64,000 nt of DNA, taken from the NCBI GenBank assembly GCA_023457895.1, contig JAEXAY010000004.1:62001-126000 (forward strand), in the 5' to 3' direction. Of this stretch, positions 44,761 to 53,434 are shown piece by piece. Numbering within the stretch: position 1 is the first letter of the stretch; every line of letters starts with the position of its first letter. The notes beneath the pieces were generated by a model, which was not told the origin of the DNA, ran no database searches, and saw nothing but the letters and a program-made list of their open reading frames with translations. Both the position numbers and the translations under genes were made by a program. This stretch comes from Pseudomonadota bacterium (GTDB lineage Bacteria > Pseudomonadota > Alphaproteobacteria > Sphingomonadales > Sphingomonadaceae).

Positions 44761-45967
44761 GACGGCGTTAATGGCAGACCAGCGGGTGGATGCACAGGGC
44801 TATGTTGGCAATGGCGGGAGCGGGATAAGTCGCCGCAAATGGCTGGGGCGCGGCTTTGTGATCGCTACGGCCATGCTGGTCGCGGGCTGTCAGACGGTGG
44901 TGCCGAAGGGGCCGCCGGGCACACCGAGCGAGCCGGTGGTGACGCCGGGCCTTCCGACTGATACCGCACGCCACCGCATTGCGCTGCTGGTGCCGCAGAC
45001 CGGGAGCGGTGCCGATGTCGGGCAGGATCTTGCCAACGTCACGATGATGGCGGTGCTCGACAGCAACACCGACAAGCTGCGTATCACCACTTATGATACG
45101 GGAAGCGGCGCCGCGGCCGCCGCACAAAAGGCGATTGCCGATGGCAACAAGCTCATTCTCGGCCCGCTTTATGCCGAGGATGTCAAGGCGGTCGCTCCGG
45201 TCGCGCAGGCGGCGGGCGTTCCGATCATCAGCTTTTCGAACGATACCTCGGTCGCGGGCAACGGCGTCTACCTGCTTGGTTATGTGCCGGGGCAGTCGGT
45301 GACGCGGGTCGTCACCTATGCGCGCGGACAGGGGATGAGCAAGTTTGCCGCGATCGCACCGCAGGGCGCTTATGGCGAGCGCGCGCTCGCGGCGCTGCGC
45401 TCCACGGTTGCGGCCAATGGCGGCACCGTGGTCGCGACCGAAAGCTATGAGCGCTCGGCCGCGAGCGTCACCGGCGCTATCCGCCGCCTGTCGCGGGTGG
45501 GCAGCTATGACGCGTTGCTGATCGCCGACAGCGGGCGGATCGCGCTGCAGGCCGCGCCGCTGGTCCGCGCCAATTCATCCAGGACGGCGAAAATCCTCGG
45601 CACCGAATTGTGGAACACCGAAGCATCGCTCGCGGGCAATTCCGCGCTGCGCGGAGCCTGGTTCGCCAGCGTTTCGGATGATATGTACCGCCAGCTCGCG
45701 GACAAATATCGCGCGCGCTACGGCAAGGCGCCGCACCGTTATGCCAGCCTTGGCTATGACGCGGTGCTGCTTGCGATCAAGATGGCACGCAACTGGAAAC
45801 CGGGCACGCGCTTCCCGGCCAATAACCTCCACGCCGCCGACGGTTTCGGTGGAATTGACGGCATCTTCCGCTTCAACCGGCAAGGCATCGCCGAACGCGC
45901 GCTCGAAGTGACCGAAGTGCGCGCAGGCGGGTTCACCGTGGTCGATCCGGCCGCGAAACAATGGTGA
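44759..45967 (+). CDS. LpoA-like lipoprotein (penicillin-binding protein activator)
   Basis: A 402-residue lipoprotein: a basic RRKWLGRGF stretch, a hydrophobic segment, and the lipobox LVAGC with acylated Cys44. A periplasmic-binding-protein-like domain follows (RIALLVPQTGSGADVGQDL..., KLILGPLYAEDVKAV, PIISFSNDTSVAGNGVYLLG), as in LpoA/LppC, which activates PBP1A in enterics. AGGAG eight bases before ATG 44759 supports the start; ATG 44771 is possible. Activation of a class A PBP is inferred, since no such PBP is in the window. Confidence 0.8.
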   Translation: MTALMADQRVDAQGYVGNGGSGISRRKWLGRGFVIATAMLVAGCQTVVPKGPPGTPSEPVVTPGLPTDTARHRIALLVPQTGSGADVGQDLANVTMMAVLDSNTDKLRITTYDTGSGAAAAAQKAIADGNKLILGPLYAEDVKAVAPVAQAAGVPIISFSNDTSVAGNGVYLLGYVPGQSVTRVVTYARGQGMSKFAAIAPQGAYGERALAALRSTVAANGGTVVATESYERSAASVTGAIRRLSRVGSYDALLIADSGRIALQAAPLVRANSSRTAKILGTELWNTEASLAGNSALRGAWFASVSDDMYRQLADKYRARYGKAPHRYASLGYDAVLLAIKMARNWKPGTRFPANNLHAADGFGGIDGIFRFNRQGIAERALEVTEVRAGGFTVVDPAAKQW

Positions 45968-45984
45968 TGTCCGGCTGATAGCCG

Positions 45985-46042
45985 TGCTTCGACAGGCTCA
46001 GCACTGCGGACTGATCCGTAGCCCTGAGCTTGTCGAAGGGCG
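45985..46042. repeat. Inverted GAGCTTGTCGAAGG repeat, second copy
   Basis: GCTTCGACAGGCTCAGCACTG (from about 45985) faces CCCTGAGCTTGTCGAAGGG (46022-46040). The stem could also act as a terminator between the converging LpoA-like and transaldolase genes. Confidence 0.75.
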
Positions 46043-46059
46043 TTTAGCCGCGCGGGCGC

Positions 46060-46713
46060 CTAGCCGATCTTCTGCCCCGTCTTCGCCCAGTCGGCGAGGA
46101 ATCCCTCGATCCCCTTGTCGGTCAGCACATGTTTGGCGAGCGCCTTGATCACCGCGGGCGGGGCGGTCATCACGTCGGCACCGATCCTGGCGGCCTCGTG
46201 AACATGCATCACATGGCGCACCGAGGCGACGAGGATTTGCGTGTCGAACATGTAATTGTCGTAGATCAGGCGGATGTCGCGGATGAGTTCCATGCCGTCG
46301 AAACCATTGTCGTCATGCCGCCCGACGAACGGCGACACGAAGGTCGCGCCCGCCTTGGCTGCAAGCAGGGCCTGATTGGCCGAAAAGCACAAGGTCACAT
46401 TGACCATCGTGCCATCGCCGGTGAGCTTCTTGCAGGTCTTGAGGCCATCGAGCGTCAGCGGCACCTTGATCGCGACATTGTCGGCGATCTTGCGCAGGAT
46501 TTCGGCTTCGCGCATCATCCCGTCATGGTCGAGCGCGACCACTTCGGCCGACACTGGCCCATCGACGATACCGCAGATTTCCTTCGTCACCTCCATGAAG
46601 TCGCGGCCCGACTTGGCGATCAGCGAAGGGTTGGTGGTGACCCCATCGAGCAGCCCGGTTTCGGCGAGTTCGCGAATATCCTCGATTTCGGCGGTGTCGG
46701 CAAAAAATTTCAT
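46060..46713 (-). CDS. tal: Transaldolase, TalC/Fsa type
   Basis: A 217-residue class I aldolase-family protein. MKFFADTAEI at the start, LLDGVTTNPSLIAK, the Schiff-base K83 in VAIKVPLTLDG and FVSPFVGRHDD define the short transaldolase/fructose-6-phosphate aldolase group. The TalC-type transaldolase of the pentose phosphate pathway is more likely in alphaproteobacteria, but the two activities cannot be separated by eye. The ATG has GAGG upstream. Confidence 0.92.
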   Translation of the reverse strand: MKFFADTAEIEDIRELAETGLLDGVTTNPSLIAKSGRDFMEVTKEICGIVDGPVSAEVVALDHDGMMREAEILRKIADNVAIKVPLTLDGLKTCKKLTGDGTMVNVTLCFSANQALLAAKAGATFVSPFVGRHDDNGFDGMELIRDIRLIYDNYMFDTQILVASVRHVMHVHEAARIGADVMTAPPAVIKALAKHVLTDKGIEGFLADWAKTGQKIG

Positions 46714-46802
46714 GGGCGGGTCCTCGTTGACAAGATGGGGTCGGAAAAGATGTGGCGGGCGCGATTCGCGAAAAACTCCGCCTCTCTCTAACCGTTCGCC
46801 CC

Positions 46803-46877
46803 GGGCTTGTCGAAGGACGTCAACGCCCCCTTACTCCGTCATTGCGAGCCGCGCGCCTGAAGGCGCTCGCAATGACG
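46803..46877. repeat. Composite repeat: GTCGAAGG half and CGTCATTGCGAGC hairpin
   Basis: GGGCTTGTCGAAGGACG (46803-46819) is followed by CGTCATTGCGAGC (46837-46849) and its exact reverse complement GCTCGCAATGACG (46865-46877), a 13-bp perfect stem. The latter is related to the repeat at 8922-9056. Confidence 0.8.
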
Positions 46878-46897
46878 CGATTCTACAAAACCTCTTC

Positions 46898-47584
46898 TCA
46901 CAACACTCCCAGTACGCTCATCAGCAGCGGGTCGTTGGCCGAGGACGGATTGGCGCGGATCGCGGCTTCTTCGGCCCCGATCGAATCATAGATGGCGCGC
47001 GAAGCCTTGCGGCTGACATCGTCGGCGAGGCCGGCAAAATTGATGCCGGTGGCCTGACGCAGCACTTCGGACACAATCTCGTTGTCGAACATGCGGAGGC
47101 CTTCGCCGACGCCCGGAACCAGCGCATTGAACAATGCATCGCCCATCGCCTGCTCAAGCACATCGGTCGCCGCATGCGGTCCGCCGCGGATGATGCCGAG
47201 CGCATCGGCGATCTGGATGCCGCGGATTGCATCGATAACCATCGGCGCGGCGCGGCGCGCGCCCACTTCGGCGGCGCGGTTGACCTGCCGGTGGAGCCGG
47301 TCGCGCACCAGCGTGCTGGTCAACACGCGCGCGAGGACGTTGCCAAGGCCCGAACCACCGATGTCGGTCGGCACAGCAATGCGCGCAATCTGGCTGTCGT
47401 AAAAGCCGTTGGGTTCCATCAGCCGTGCAAAGGCGCGCTGCGAGGAAATGGTGAGCAGGCGGCGGATCGCATCGACGAGGCTGAGGCTTCCGATTCCGGT
47501 CGCGCAGCCGGGCAGCGCCAGCAGGCCAAGCAGCGCGGTGCCGCCGATCAGGCTGCGGCGGGTAAGCGGGGTTTCGATGGTCAT
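46898..47584 (-). CDS. DUF4197 lipoprotein
   Basis: A 228-residue exported protein: TRRSLIGG (Tat-like twin arginine) and lipobox LALPGC with Cys27. The mature part contains LLTISSQRAFARL, GFYDSQIARIAVP and ATDVLEQAMGDALFNALVPGVGEGLR, matching the DUF4197 family of unknown function. AGGAGG upstream of the ATG supports the start. Export by the TatABC system encoded in this window is possible but unproven. Confidence 0.82.
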   Translation of the reverse strand: MTIETPLTRRSLIGGTALLGLLALPGCATGIGSLSLVDAIRRLLTISSQRAFARLMEPNGFYDSQIARIAVPTDIGGSGLGNVLARVLTSTLVRDRLHRQVNRAAEVGARRAAPMVIDAIRGIQIADALGIIRGGPHAATDVLEQAMGDALFNALVPGVGEGLRMFDNEIVSEVLRQATGINFAGLADDVSRKASRAIYDSIGAEEAAIRANPSSANDPLLMSVLGVL

Positions 47585-47754
47585 GATGCGGGTTCCTCCT
47601 GCCTGTTTGGCTATACGTCTGAATTAACCCGATTGTTCCTGCCGTACAATCGCTGTGCCGATGCTGAACGGGACGGGCAGGAAGGGGAAAGGATCGGACA
47701 GGGGGCGGGGTGTCGGTCGTCGAACCAGCTTCCTTCCCTCGATCAGCCTATCGG

Positions 47755-48276
47755 CTAGGGTCGAAACTCCGACTGATCGGCGATGATGCTGTCGTTCTTG
47801 CAGAAATATCGCGCGACCTCGGTGCCCTTCTGAGCCGCGCTCATGGCGTCCGCATTCCTGAATATGCGTAGCTCTGCGCCAAGGAAACCATCATACAGAT
47901 CATCGTCGACGGCCAGCATGGCGGCATAGACATAATCCTTGTTTTCATAGCCGGTCATCAGAAACATGCTCATGCTTTGGCCATAGATGCGCTTGTCCAC
48001 CGCATTGGCATCAATCGCGTTGAAGAAGGTGGTGCTGGGTGTGAAATATAATTCTGCGGGCTTGTAACCCCTGGCGAAAGAATAAGACTTCAGATCACCA
48101 TGAATCGACGAGGCCGAAGCCGTCTCTTCGGACACTATCTCGTGGCAGAACTCGACCCGCGCGTCATTTTCAAGCGTGCAGGAAAACAGGATCTGCATCG
48201 GAAGCGGACAATTGGCCTGTGCCACCGTTCCCCAGCCGGCGAAACCAGCCGCGATCAGAAAATGCCGATATTTCAT
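47755..48276 (-). CDS. Unrecognised secreted protein
   Basis: A 173-residue protein with a clear signal peptide (MKYRHFLIAAGFAGWGTVAQA) and a mature part starting NCPLP. Four cysteines (in NCPLP, LFSC, VEFC and RYFC) could form two disulfides. ATG 48276 has AGGAGAG seven bases upstream. Base composition is less GC-rich than neighbours and no family comes to mind, so it is a candidate accessory gene. It lies alone between DUF4197 and a 505-base gap. Confidence 0.7.
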   Translation of the reverse strand: MKYRHFLIAAGFAGWGTVAQANCPLPMQILFSCTLENDARVEFCHEIVSEETASASSIHGDLKSYSFARGYKPAELYFTPSTTFFNAIDANAVDKRIYGQSMSMFLMTGYENKDYVYAAMLAVDDDLYDGFLGAELRIFRNADAMSAAQKGTEVARYFCKNDSIIADQSEFRP

Positions 48277-48781
48277 GGGTTCGCTCTCCTTGCCATAGCC
48301 AGCTTCCTGCGTCTTGTTACCAAGCGGCAGCCTTTCCTGTAAAGCGCACCGGCGGGCCTCAATTGACGATATTGCCGGGGAGGCCGGGCGGTTCTTGCAA
48401 GGCTCCCTATCCAACCTTTTCGCGTGGCCTTACCCAGCTGTCCGATTCCCGCCAAATCCACTGTACTACATGGGCCGACGTCGTCAGATTGATCGCGCAT
48501 CGGCATGTCTTTCGGCAGGCGAGGGTCAAGCATTTCATGTCCGGGTCACCATATACCATATATTGTATCGACCAGGGGGTTATCGAAAAAGCGTCTAACA
48601 TCTCATCTTTATCACCTTAAGAGGGTGTTCTTGGCAGAAATGTGTCGATTCCTGTTTGGAGCAGATCTGCCGGTGATCCGCCACAAGATATAGTAGCAAT
48701 CGGACGGTGCGGCCCTGCCGGCGACGATGGCGTTCTGATTTTGTTCTTGCGTTGGCAGCCGGGCTTTGCCACAGCCCCCGT
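48277..48781. other. 505-base gap without a supported gene
   Basis: Short open frames occur on both strands but none has convincing start signals or family-like sequence. The segment 48540-48700 is AT-richer than the surroundings (ACCATATACCATATATTGTATCG) and holds copy B of the ~95-bp dispersed repeat. The promoters of radA and of the secreted protein must lie here. Confidence 0.6.
48597..48697 (+). repeat. Dispersed ~95-bp repeat, copy B
   Basis: The left 42 bases (48598-48639) match copy A at 10013-10054 without gaps (34 of 42 identical), and the end CACAAGATATAGTAGC (48682-48697) matches CACAAGATATGGTGGC (10086-10101). The middle is divergent and nine or so bases longer. It lies 85-185 bases upstream of the radA start. 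Confidence 0.65.
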
Positions 48782-50149
48782 ATGGCGAAGGCGAAGCGCA
48801 AATATGTGTGTCAGGCATGCGGCTCGGTAGCGTGGCGCTGGCAGGGGCAGTGCGCGGATTGCGGCGAGTGGAACACGCTGGTCGAGGAAGCCGCCGAAAC
48901 GGTGTTTGCCGCCAAACATAATCTCCAGGGAGGCGGCCGGGCGATCGCGCTTGAAGGGCTCGACAGCGAGACCGCGCTGCCGGCGCGCGAATCGACCGGC
49001 ATCGCGGAGTTCGACCGGGCGCTCGGCGGCGGGCTGGTGGCCGGATCGGCGACGCTGATCGGCGGCGACCCGGGCATCGGCAAGTCGACGCTGCTGCTCC
49101 AGGCGGCGGCAAAAATGGCGGCGCGCGGGCTCGATGTGGCTTATATTTCGGGCGAGGAGGCGGCGGGGCAGGTGCGGCTGCGCGCGCAGCGGCTGGGGCT
49201 CGGCGCGGCGCCGGTGCAGCTGGCGAGCGCGACCAGCGTGCGCGATATTCTCACCACCCTGTCGGGCGGCAAGCCGCCCGCGCTGCTCATCATCGATTCG
49301 ATTCAGACGATGCATTCGGACCTCATCGAAGGCGCACCCGGCACAGTCAGCCAGGTGCGCGCTTCGGCGCAGGAACTGATTCGCTTCGCCAAGGAGCAGG
49401 GGAGTGCCGTGGTGCTGGTCGGCCATGTCACCAAGGATGGCAGCATCGCGGGTCCGCGCGTGCTCGAGCATATGGTCGATACGGTGCTGGCGTTCGAGGG
49501 CGAGCGCAGCCACCAATATCGTATCCTGCGCGCCATCAAGAACCGCTTCGGCGGGACCGACGAGATTGGCGTGTTCGCGATGGCGGAGCAGGGGCTCGAC
49601 GAGGTCAGCAACCCGTCGGCGCTGTTCCTTTCCGACCGCACCGAGAGCGTCACCGGGGCGACCGTATTCCCCGCGCTCGAAGGGACGCGACCGGTGCTGG
49701 TCGAGGTGCAGGCGCTGACCGTGCGCCTCGCCAGCGGGGCAACGCCGCGCCGCGCCGTGGTCGGATGGGACGCGGGACGGCTGGCGATGATCCTCGCGGT
49801 GCTCGAATCGCGCTGCGGCCTCAGCTTCTCCTCCTGCGAGGTCTATCTCAACATCGCGGGTGGCTACCGCCTGTCCGATCCGGCGGCCGATCTCGCGGTC
49901 GCCGCCGCGCTCATCTCGGCGCTGAGCGAGCGTCCGGTGCCGGCGGACGCGGTGCTGTTCGGCGAGGTCGCGCTGTCGGGCGAAATCCGCCCCGTCGCGC
50001 ACAGCGCGCTGCGGCTGCGCGAGGCGGCGAAGCTCGGTTTTGCGCAGGCCTCGGTACCGCTTGGGACCAAGGCGGAGGACGGCGCGATCCGCTGCCGTCC
50101 CTATCGCACGCTGGGCGAACTCGTTGACCATATGCTCGGGCGCGACTAG
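48782..50149 (+). CDS. radA: DNA repair protein RadA (Sms)
   Basis: A 455-residue RecA-like helicase promoting branch migration in recombination. The N-terminal C4 zinc motif uses C10, C13, C24 and C27; Walker A GGDPGIGKST is at about 94-103; the KNRFG motif reads IKNRFGGTDEIG; and the C-terminal Lon-like domain has LSFSSCEVYLNIAGGYRL. ATG 48782 fits the family start (MAKAKRKYVCQACG). cvpA follows after about 50 bases. Confidence 0.96.
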   Translation: MAKAKRKYVCQACGSVAWRWQGQCADCGEWNTLVEEAAETVFAAKHNLQGGGRAIALEGLDSETALPARESTGIAEFDRALGGGLVAGSATLIGGDPGIGKSTLLLQAAAKMAARGLDVAYISGEEAAGQVRLRAQRLGLGAAPVQLASATSVRDILTTLSGGKPPALLIIDSIQTMHSDLIEGAPGTVSQVRASAQELIRFAKEQGSAVVLVGHVTKDGSIAGPRVLEHMVDTVLAFEGERSHQYRILRAIKNRFGGTDEIGVFAMAEQGLDEVSNPSALFLSDRTESVTGATVFPALEGTRPVLVEVQALTVRLASGATPRRAVVGWDAGRLAMILAVLESRCGLSFSSCEVYLNIAGGYRLSDPAADLAVAAALISALSERPVPADAVLFGEVALSGEIRPVAHSALRLREAAKLGFAQASVPLGTKAEDGAIRCRPYRTLGELVDHMLGRD

Positions 50150-50198
50150 ACGGGCCGCAAGGGGGATGGCGGCAACAGCCGCATCGCAGCAGCGGGTA

Positions 50199-50753
50199 AT
50201 GCAGATGAACGGTTTGACCGGATTCGACATGGTCGTGCTTGCGCTGATCGGCGGCGGCGCGGTGCTTGGATATTTTCGCGGATTCGCGCAGGAAGCGCTG
50301 TCACTGCTCACCTGGGCGGCGGCGGTGGTCGCGCTGAAGCTGTTTCACACGCCCGCGACCGAATGGCTGATCCCCCGCGTCGGGACCGACAGCGGCGCGG
50401 CGGTGCTGGCCTTTTTCATCGTGTTCGGCGGTGTGCTGATCCTTGGCAAATTTATTGCCGGGCGGATCGGCAAATCAAGCCGCGACAGTTTCATCGGCCC
50501 GTTCGACCGCGTGCTCGGCGTCGGTTTCGGGATGCTCAAGGGGCTGGTGCTGTCGACCATCGCGCTGCTGCTGTTCTTCATGGTCTATGACTATGTCTAT
50601 GGCGTCGAGGCCGAGCGCCCCGCATGGATCAGCGACAGCCGCACCTATCCGCTGCTGCGCGCAACCGGAGTCGAGATCAGCGACCTCGTCAAGGCACAGC
50701 AGGACGTGGCGAGACAGGAGCCGGGGAAAGCGGCCGCCAGTCCGGCGCGATAA
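50199..50753 (+). CDS. cvpA: CvpA family membrane protein
   Basis: A 184-residue inner-membrane protein with four predicted spans; GFDMVVLALIGGGAVLGYFRGFAQEAL at the start and FDRVLGVGFGMLKGLVL are typical of CvpA. In enterics the family is linked to colicin V production and envelope tolerance. The start is uncertain: ATG 50166, 50199 and 50205 are in frame; the family usually begins just before the first span, favouring 50199 or 50205. Confidence 0.88.
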   Translation: MQMNGLTGFDMVVLALIGGGAVLGYFRGFAQEALSLLTWAAAVVALKLFHTPATEWLIPRVGTDSGAAVLAFFIVFGGVLILGKFIAGRIGKSSRDSFIGPFDRVLGVGFGMLKGLVLSTIALLLFFMVYDYVYGVEAERPAWISDSRTYPLLRATGVEISDLVKAQQDVARQEPGKAAASPAR

Positions 50754-50805
50754 AGGGGCAGGCGGGCCTTGCCGTCAGCGCCGCTTCGGCCCAAAGGGAA
50801 GCCCG

Positions 50806-51228
50806 ATGGCCGAACCGCTCTATACCACCCAGATCCTGCGTCTCGCGACCGAAACATTGCACTGGCCACCGCTCGCTGCACCCGATCGCCGCGCCGAACG
50901 CCGCGCGCCGCTCTGTGGCAGCGCTCTGGTGCTCGACCTTGCGCTTGATGATGCGGACCGGATCGCCGCCGTGGGCATGAAGCCGCAAAGCTGCGCGATG
51001 GGACAGGCGGCGGCAACGCTGTTCGCCCGTCATGCAGCGGGGAAGGGGGCGGCCGAGATCGCCGCCGCGCATGACGCGATGACGGCATGGCTTTCGGGTG
51101 CAAGCGAAACACCGCCCGACTGGCCGGAGATTGAACTGCTGGCGCCGGCCCGCGCCTACCCTGCACGCCACGGCGCGATGCTGCTCCCTTTCGCAGCGGC
51201 ACGCGCGGCGCTGGAGGATGCGGGCTGA
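50806..51228 (+). CDS. NifU/IscU-like Fe-S scaffold homologue
   Basis: A 140-residue protein resembling the NifU N-terminal/IscU fold. APLCGSALVLDLALDDADRI aligns with the CGD segment and PQSCAMGQAAATLF with the second Cys region. GGGA precedes ATG 50806. The third cysteine of canonical IscU is not visible, and the Asp after the first Cys is Ser, so classical scaffold chemistry is uncertain. It overlaps the antiporter start by one base. Confidence 0.7.
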   Translation: MAEPLYTTQILRLATETLHWPPLAAPDRRAERRAPLCGSALVLDLALDDADRIAAVGMKPQSCAMGQAAATLFARHAAGKGAAEIAAAHDAMTAWLSGASETPPDWPEIELLAPARAYPARHGAMLLPFAAARAALEDAG

Positions 51229-53081
51229 TGGAAGCGGCCGCCGACAGCACCGGCTATATCCTGCACGAAGGCGTGGTGATGCTCGGCGCAGCGCTGGCGG
51301 CGGTGCTGCTGTTCCGCCGCTTCGGGCTCGGATCGGTGCTCGGTTATCTGATCGCTGGCGCAGCTATCGGGCCGGACGGGCTGGCGCTGATTGGTGGCGG
51401 CGAGACCAAGCTTGCGACCGCGGAACTCGGCATCGTCCTGCTGCTGTTCCTTGTCGGGCTTGAACTCAACCCCGACCGCCTGTGGCGGCTGAAGCGCGAG
51501 ATTTTCGGGCTTGGGCTGTTGCAGGTCATCCTCGCGGGCATTGCGCTCGCGGCGCTGGTTTACCTTGCCTCGGATTTCTCGCTCGCCGCGTCGATCGCGC
51601 TCGGTCTTCCGCTTGCGTTGTCCTCGACCGCGCAGGTGTTGCCGGGCCTCAAATCATCGGGGCGGATCAACTCGCCCTTCGGCGAGCGTGCCTTTTCGAT
51701 CCTCCTCATGCAGGATCTCGCGATCGTCCCGCTGATTACCATCATCGCCGCGATGTCGCGCGCGCCCGATGATCCCAACGCGCCGCCGGGCTATCTGATC
51801 GCGCTGTTCACCGCGGGTGCGATCATTGCGCTGGTGCTGGCGGGCCGCTTCATCCTGCGGCCATTACTCCGCCTCGTCGGACGGCTGGGCGAGCAGGAAC
51901 TGTTTATCGTGGTGGCGCTGTTCACGGTGCTGGCGGCGGCGTCGCTGATGCATGCGCTCAACCTTTCGACCGCCCTGGGCGCCTTCATCGCCGGGGTGAT
52001 GCTGGCCGATTCGCCCTATCGTCACGAGATCGAGGCCGATGTCGAGCCCTTCCGCCAGATCTTGCTGGGCATGTTCTTCGTGGCGGTCGGCATGGTGCTC
52101 GATCTCGATGCAATCATCGCCAATCCGCTGTTCGTTGCCGGGATGGCGCTCGCGCTGGTCGCGGTCAAGATCGCGGTGCTTTATGCGATCGCGCGGATAT
52201 TCCGTATGGAAAACAAGGCCGCGCTGGGGCTTGCGCTGCTGCTGAGCCAGGCGGGCGAGTTCGGCTTCGTGCTGTTCAAGGAAGCACAGGATGCACTGCT
52301 GATCGAGCCCGCCGCCGCGAGCCTGTTCGGCGCGATCGTGACGCTGTCGATGGCAACAACGCCCTTCCTGATGATGTTCGCACGGCGGTTCGAGATGCAG
52401 GCGCGCGACGAGGGTGCGGACCTGCCCGGCCCCGAACGCGCCGAGCGTAACAAGGTGCTGGTGATCGGCTATGGCCGGTTCGGTCAGGTCGTCGCCCAGA
52501 TGCTCAACGCTGCGGGTGCGCAGGTCACGCTGATCGACAAGACGCCGCGTCAGATCGAACTGGCCCAGAAGTTCGATGCCAAGGTCTATTATGGCGATGG
52601 CCTGCGGCTCGACGTGCTGCGCCGGGCGGGCGCGGGTGATGCCGAACTGATCCTTTATTGCACCGACGATGCGGCGATGGGCGCGGCCGAACTGCGTCCG
52701 ATCCTTCATGCCTTCCCGCAGGCAAAGGTCTATGCGCGCGTGGTCGATCGCCGCCACCTGCTCGCGGTCGAAGGCGCGGGGCTCGCCGGGACAGTGCGCG
52801 AAGTCTATGAAAGCGCGATCGCCATGGGGATCATGGCGCTTCAGTCGCTCGAAACACCGGCGGTCGAAGTCCATGACATTGAACGCGCCTTCCGGTTGAT
52901 GGATTCGGAACGGCTCGAGATGCAGATTGCCGAAGGTGATCTCGCGGCAGGACGGCATTTGCGCTTCCAGCCGGGAGATGCGGGTCCGACCTTCGCGGAA
53001 GTATTGGCGCGGGCGCAAGGCGGGGGAAAGCCGGCCAAAGCCCCGCCGGTGTTGCCGCGGCTTGATGGAGAATGCGGATGA
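51228..53081 (+). CDS. CPA2 cation:proton antiporter with RCK domain (KefB/YbaL-like)
   Basis: A 617-residue inner-membrane transporter. About twelve spans in the first 385 residues include the CPA2 segments LGYLIAGAAIGPDGLALIGG, LPLALSSTAQVLPGLK and LNLSTALGAFIAGVMLADSPY. A TrkA-N/RCK domain follows with NAD-binding GYGRFGQVVAQMLNAAG at about 408. K+ efflux linked to proton uptake is the likely activity; KefB, KefC and YbaL types cannot be separated by eye. The stop overlaps the DUF423 start. Confidence 0.9.
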   Translation: MEAAADSTGYILHEGVVMLGAALAAVLLFRRFGLGSVLGYLIAGAAIGPDGLALIGGGETKLATAELGIVLLLFLVGLELNPDRLWRLKREIFGLGLLQVILAGIALAALVYLASDFSLAASIALGLPLALSSTAQVLPGLKSSGRINSPFGERAFSILLMQDLAIVPLITIIAAMSRAPDDPNAPPGYLIALFTAGAIIALVLAGRFILRPLLRLVGRLGEQELFIVVALFTVLAAASLMHALNLSTALGAFIAGVMLADSPYRHEIEADVEPFRQILLGMFFVAVGMVLDLDAIIANPLFVAGMALALVAVKIAVLYAIARIFRMENKAALGLALLLSQAGEFGFVLFKEAQDALLIEPAAASLFGAIVTLSMATTPFLMMFARRFEMQARDEGADLPGPERAERNKVLVIGYGRFGQVVAQMLNAAGAQVTLIDKTPRQIELAQKFDAKVYYGDGLRLDVLRRAGAGDAELILYCTDDAAMGAAELRPILHAFPQAKVYARVVDRRHLLAVEGAGLAGTVREVYESAIAMGIMALQSLETPAVEVHDIERAFRLMDSERLEMQIAEGDLAAGRHLRFQPGDAGPTFAEVLARAQGGGKPAKAPPVLPRLDGECG

Positions 53082-53434
53082 GACAAACGGCTTTGATAAT
53101 CGCGGCGGCGCTGTCGGCGGCGCTGGCTGTGGCCGCCGGGGCATTCGGCGCGCATGGCGCGTCGGGACCAAAGGCAGCGGAATGGCTGCGGACTGGCGGC
53201 GAGTATCAGATGATCCATGCCGTCGCGGTGATGGCACTGGCGCTGGCCGGGCGTTTTGTCCGGCAAGGCTGGCTGATCCTGGCAGGCGCGGCGATCTTTG
53301 CCGGGACGCTTTATGTCATGGCATTGGGCGGACCGAGATGGCTCGGCGCGGTTACGCCCGTTGGAGGCACGCTGATGATCGGGGGCTGGCTGTGGCTTGC
53401 GGTCAGCGCGGCTCGGCGTCGAGAAACGCCGTAA
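53078..53434 (+). CDS. DUF423 small membrane protein
   Basis: A 118-residue protein with four membrane spans; AVAAGAFGAHG, YQMIHAVAVMAL and the C-terminal TPVGGTLMIGGWLWL are DUF423 hallmarks. ATG 53078 overlaps the antiporter stop and has GGAG eight bases upstream. Its 3' end overlaps the convergent aroB by 32 bases. Function unknown in the family. Confidence 0.88.
   Translation: MRQTALIIAAALSAALAVAAGAFGAHGASGPKAAEWLRTGGEYQMIHAVAVMALALAGRFVRQGWLILAGAAIFAGTLYVMALGGPRWLGAVTPVGGTLMIGGWLWLAVSAARRRETP

Noticed and set aside
48617..50311. 564-residue minus-strand ORF opposite radA
   Set aside because: The plus strand carries clear RadA motifs over the same bases. The antisense product is Arg/His-rich with no domain, a typical GC-rich shadow.
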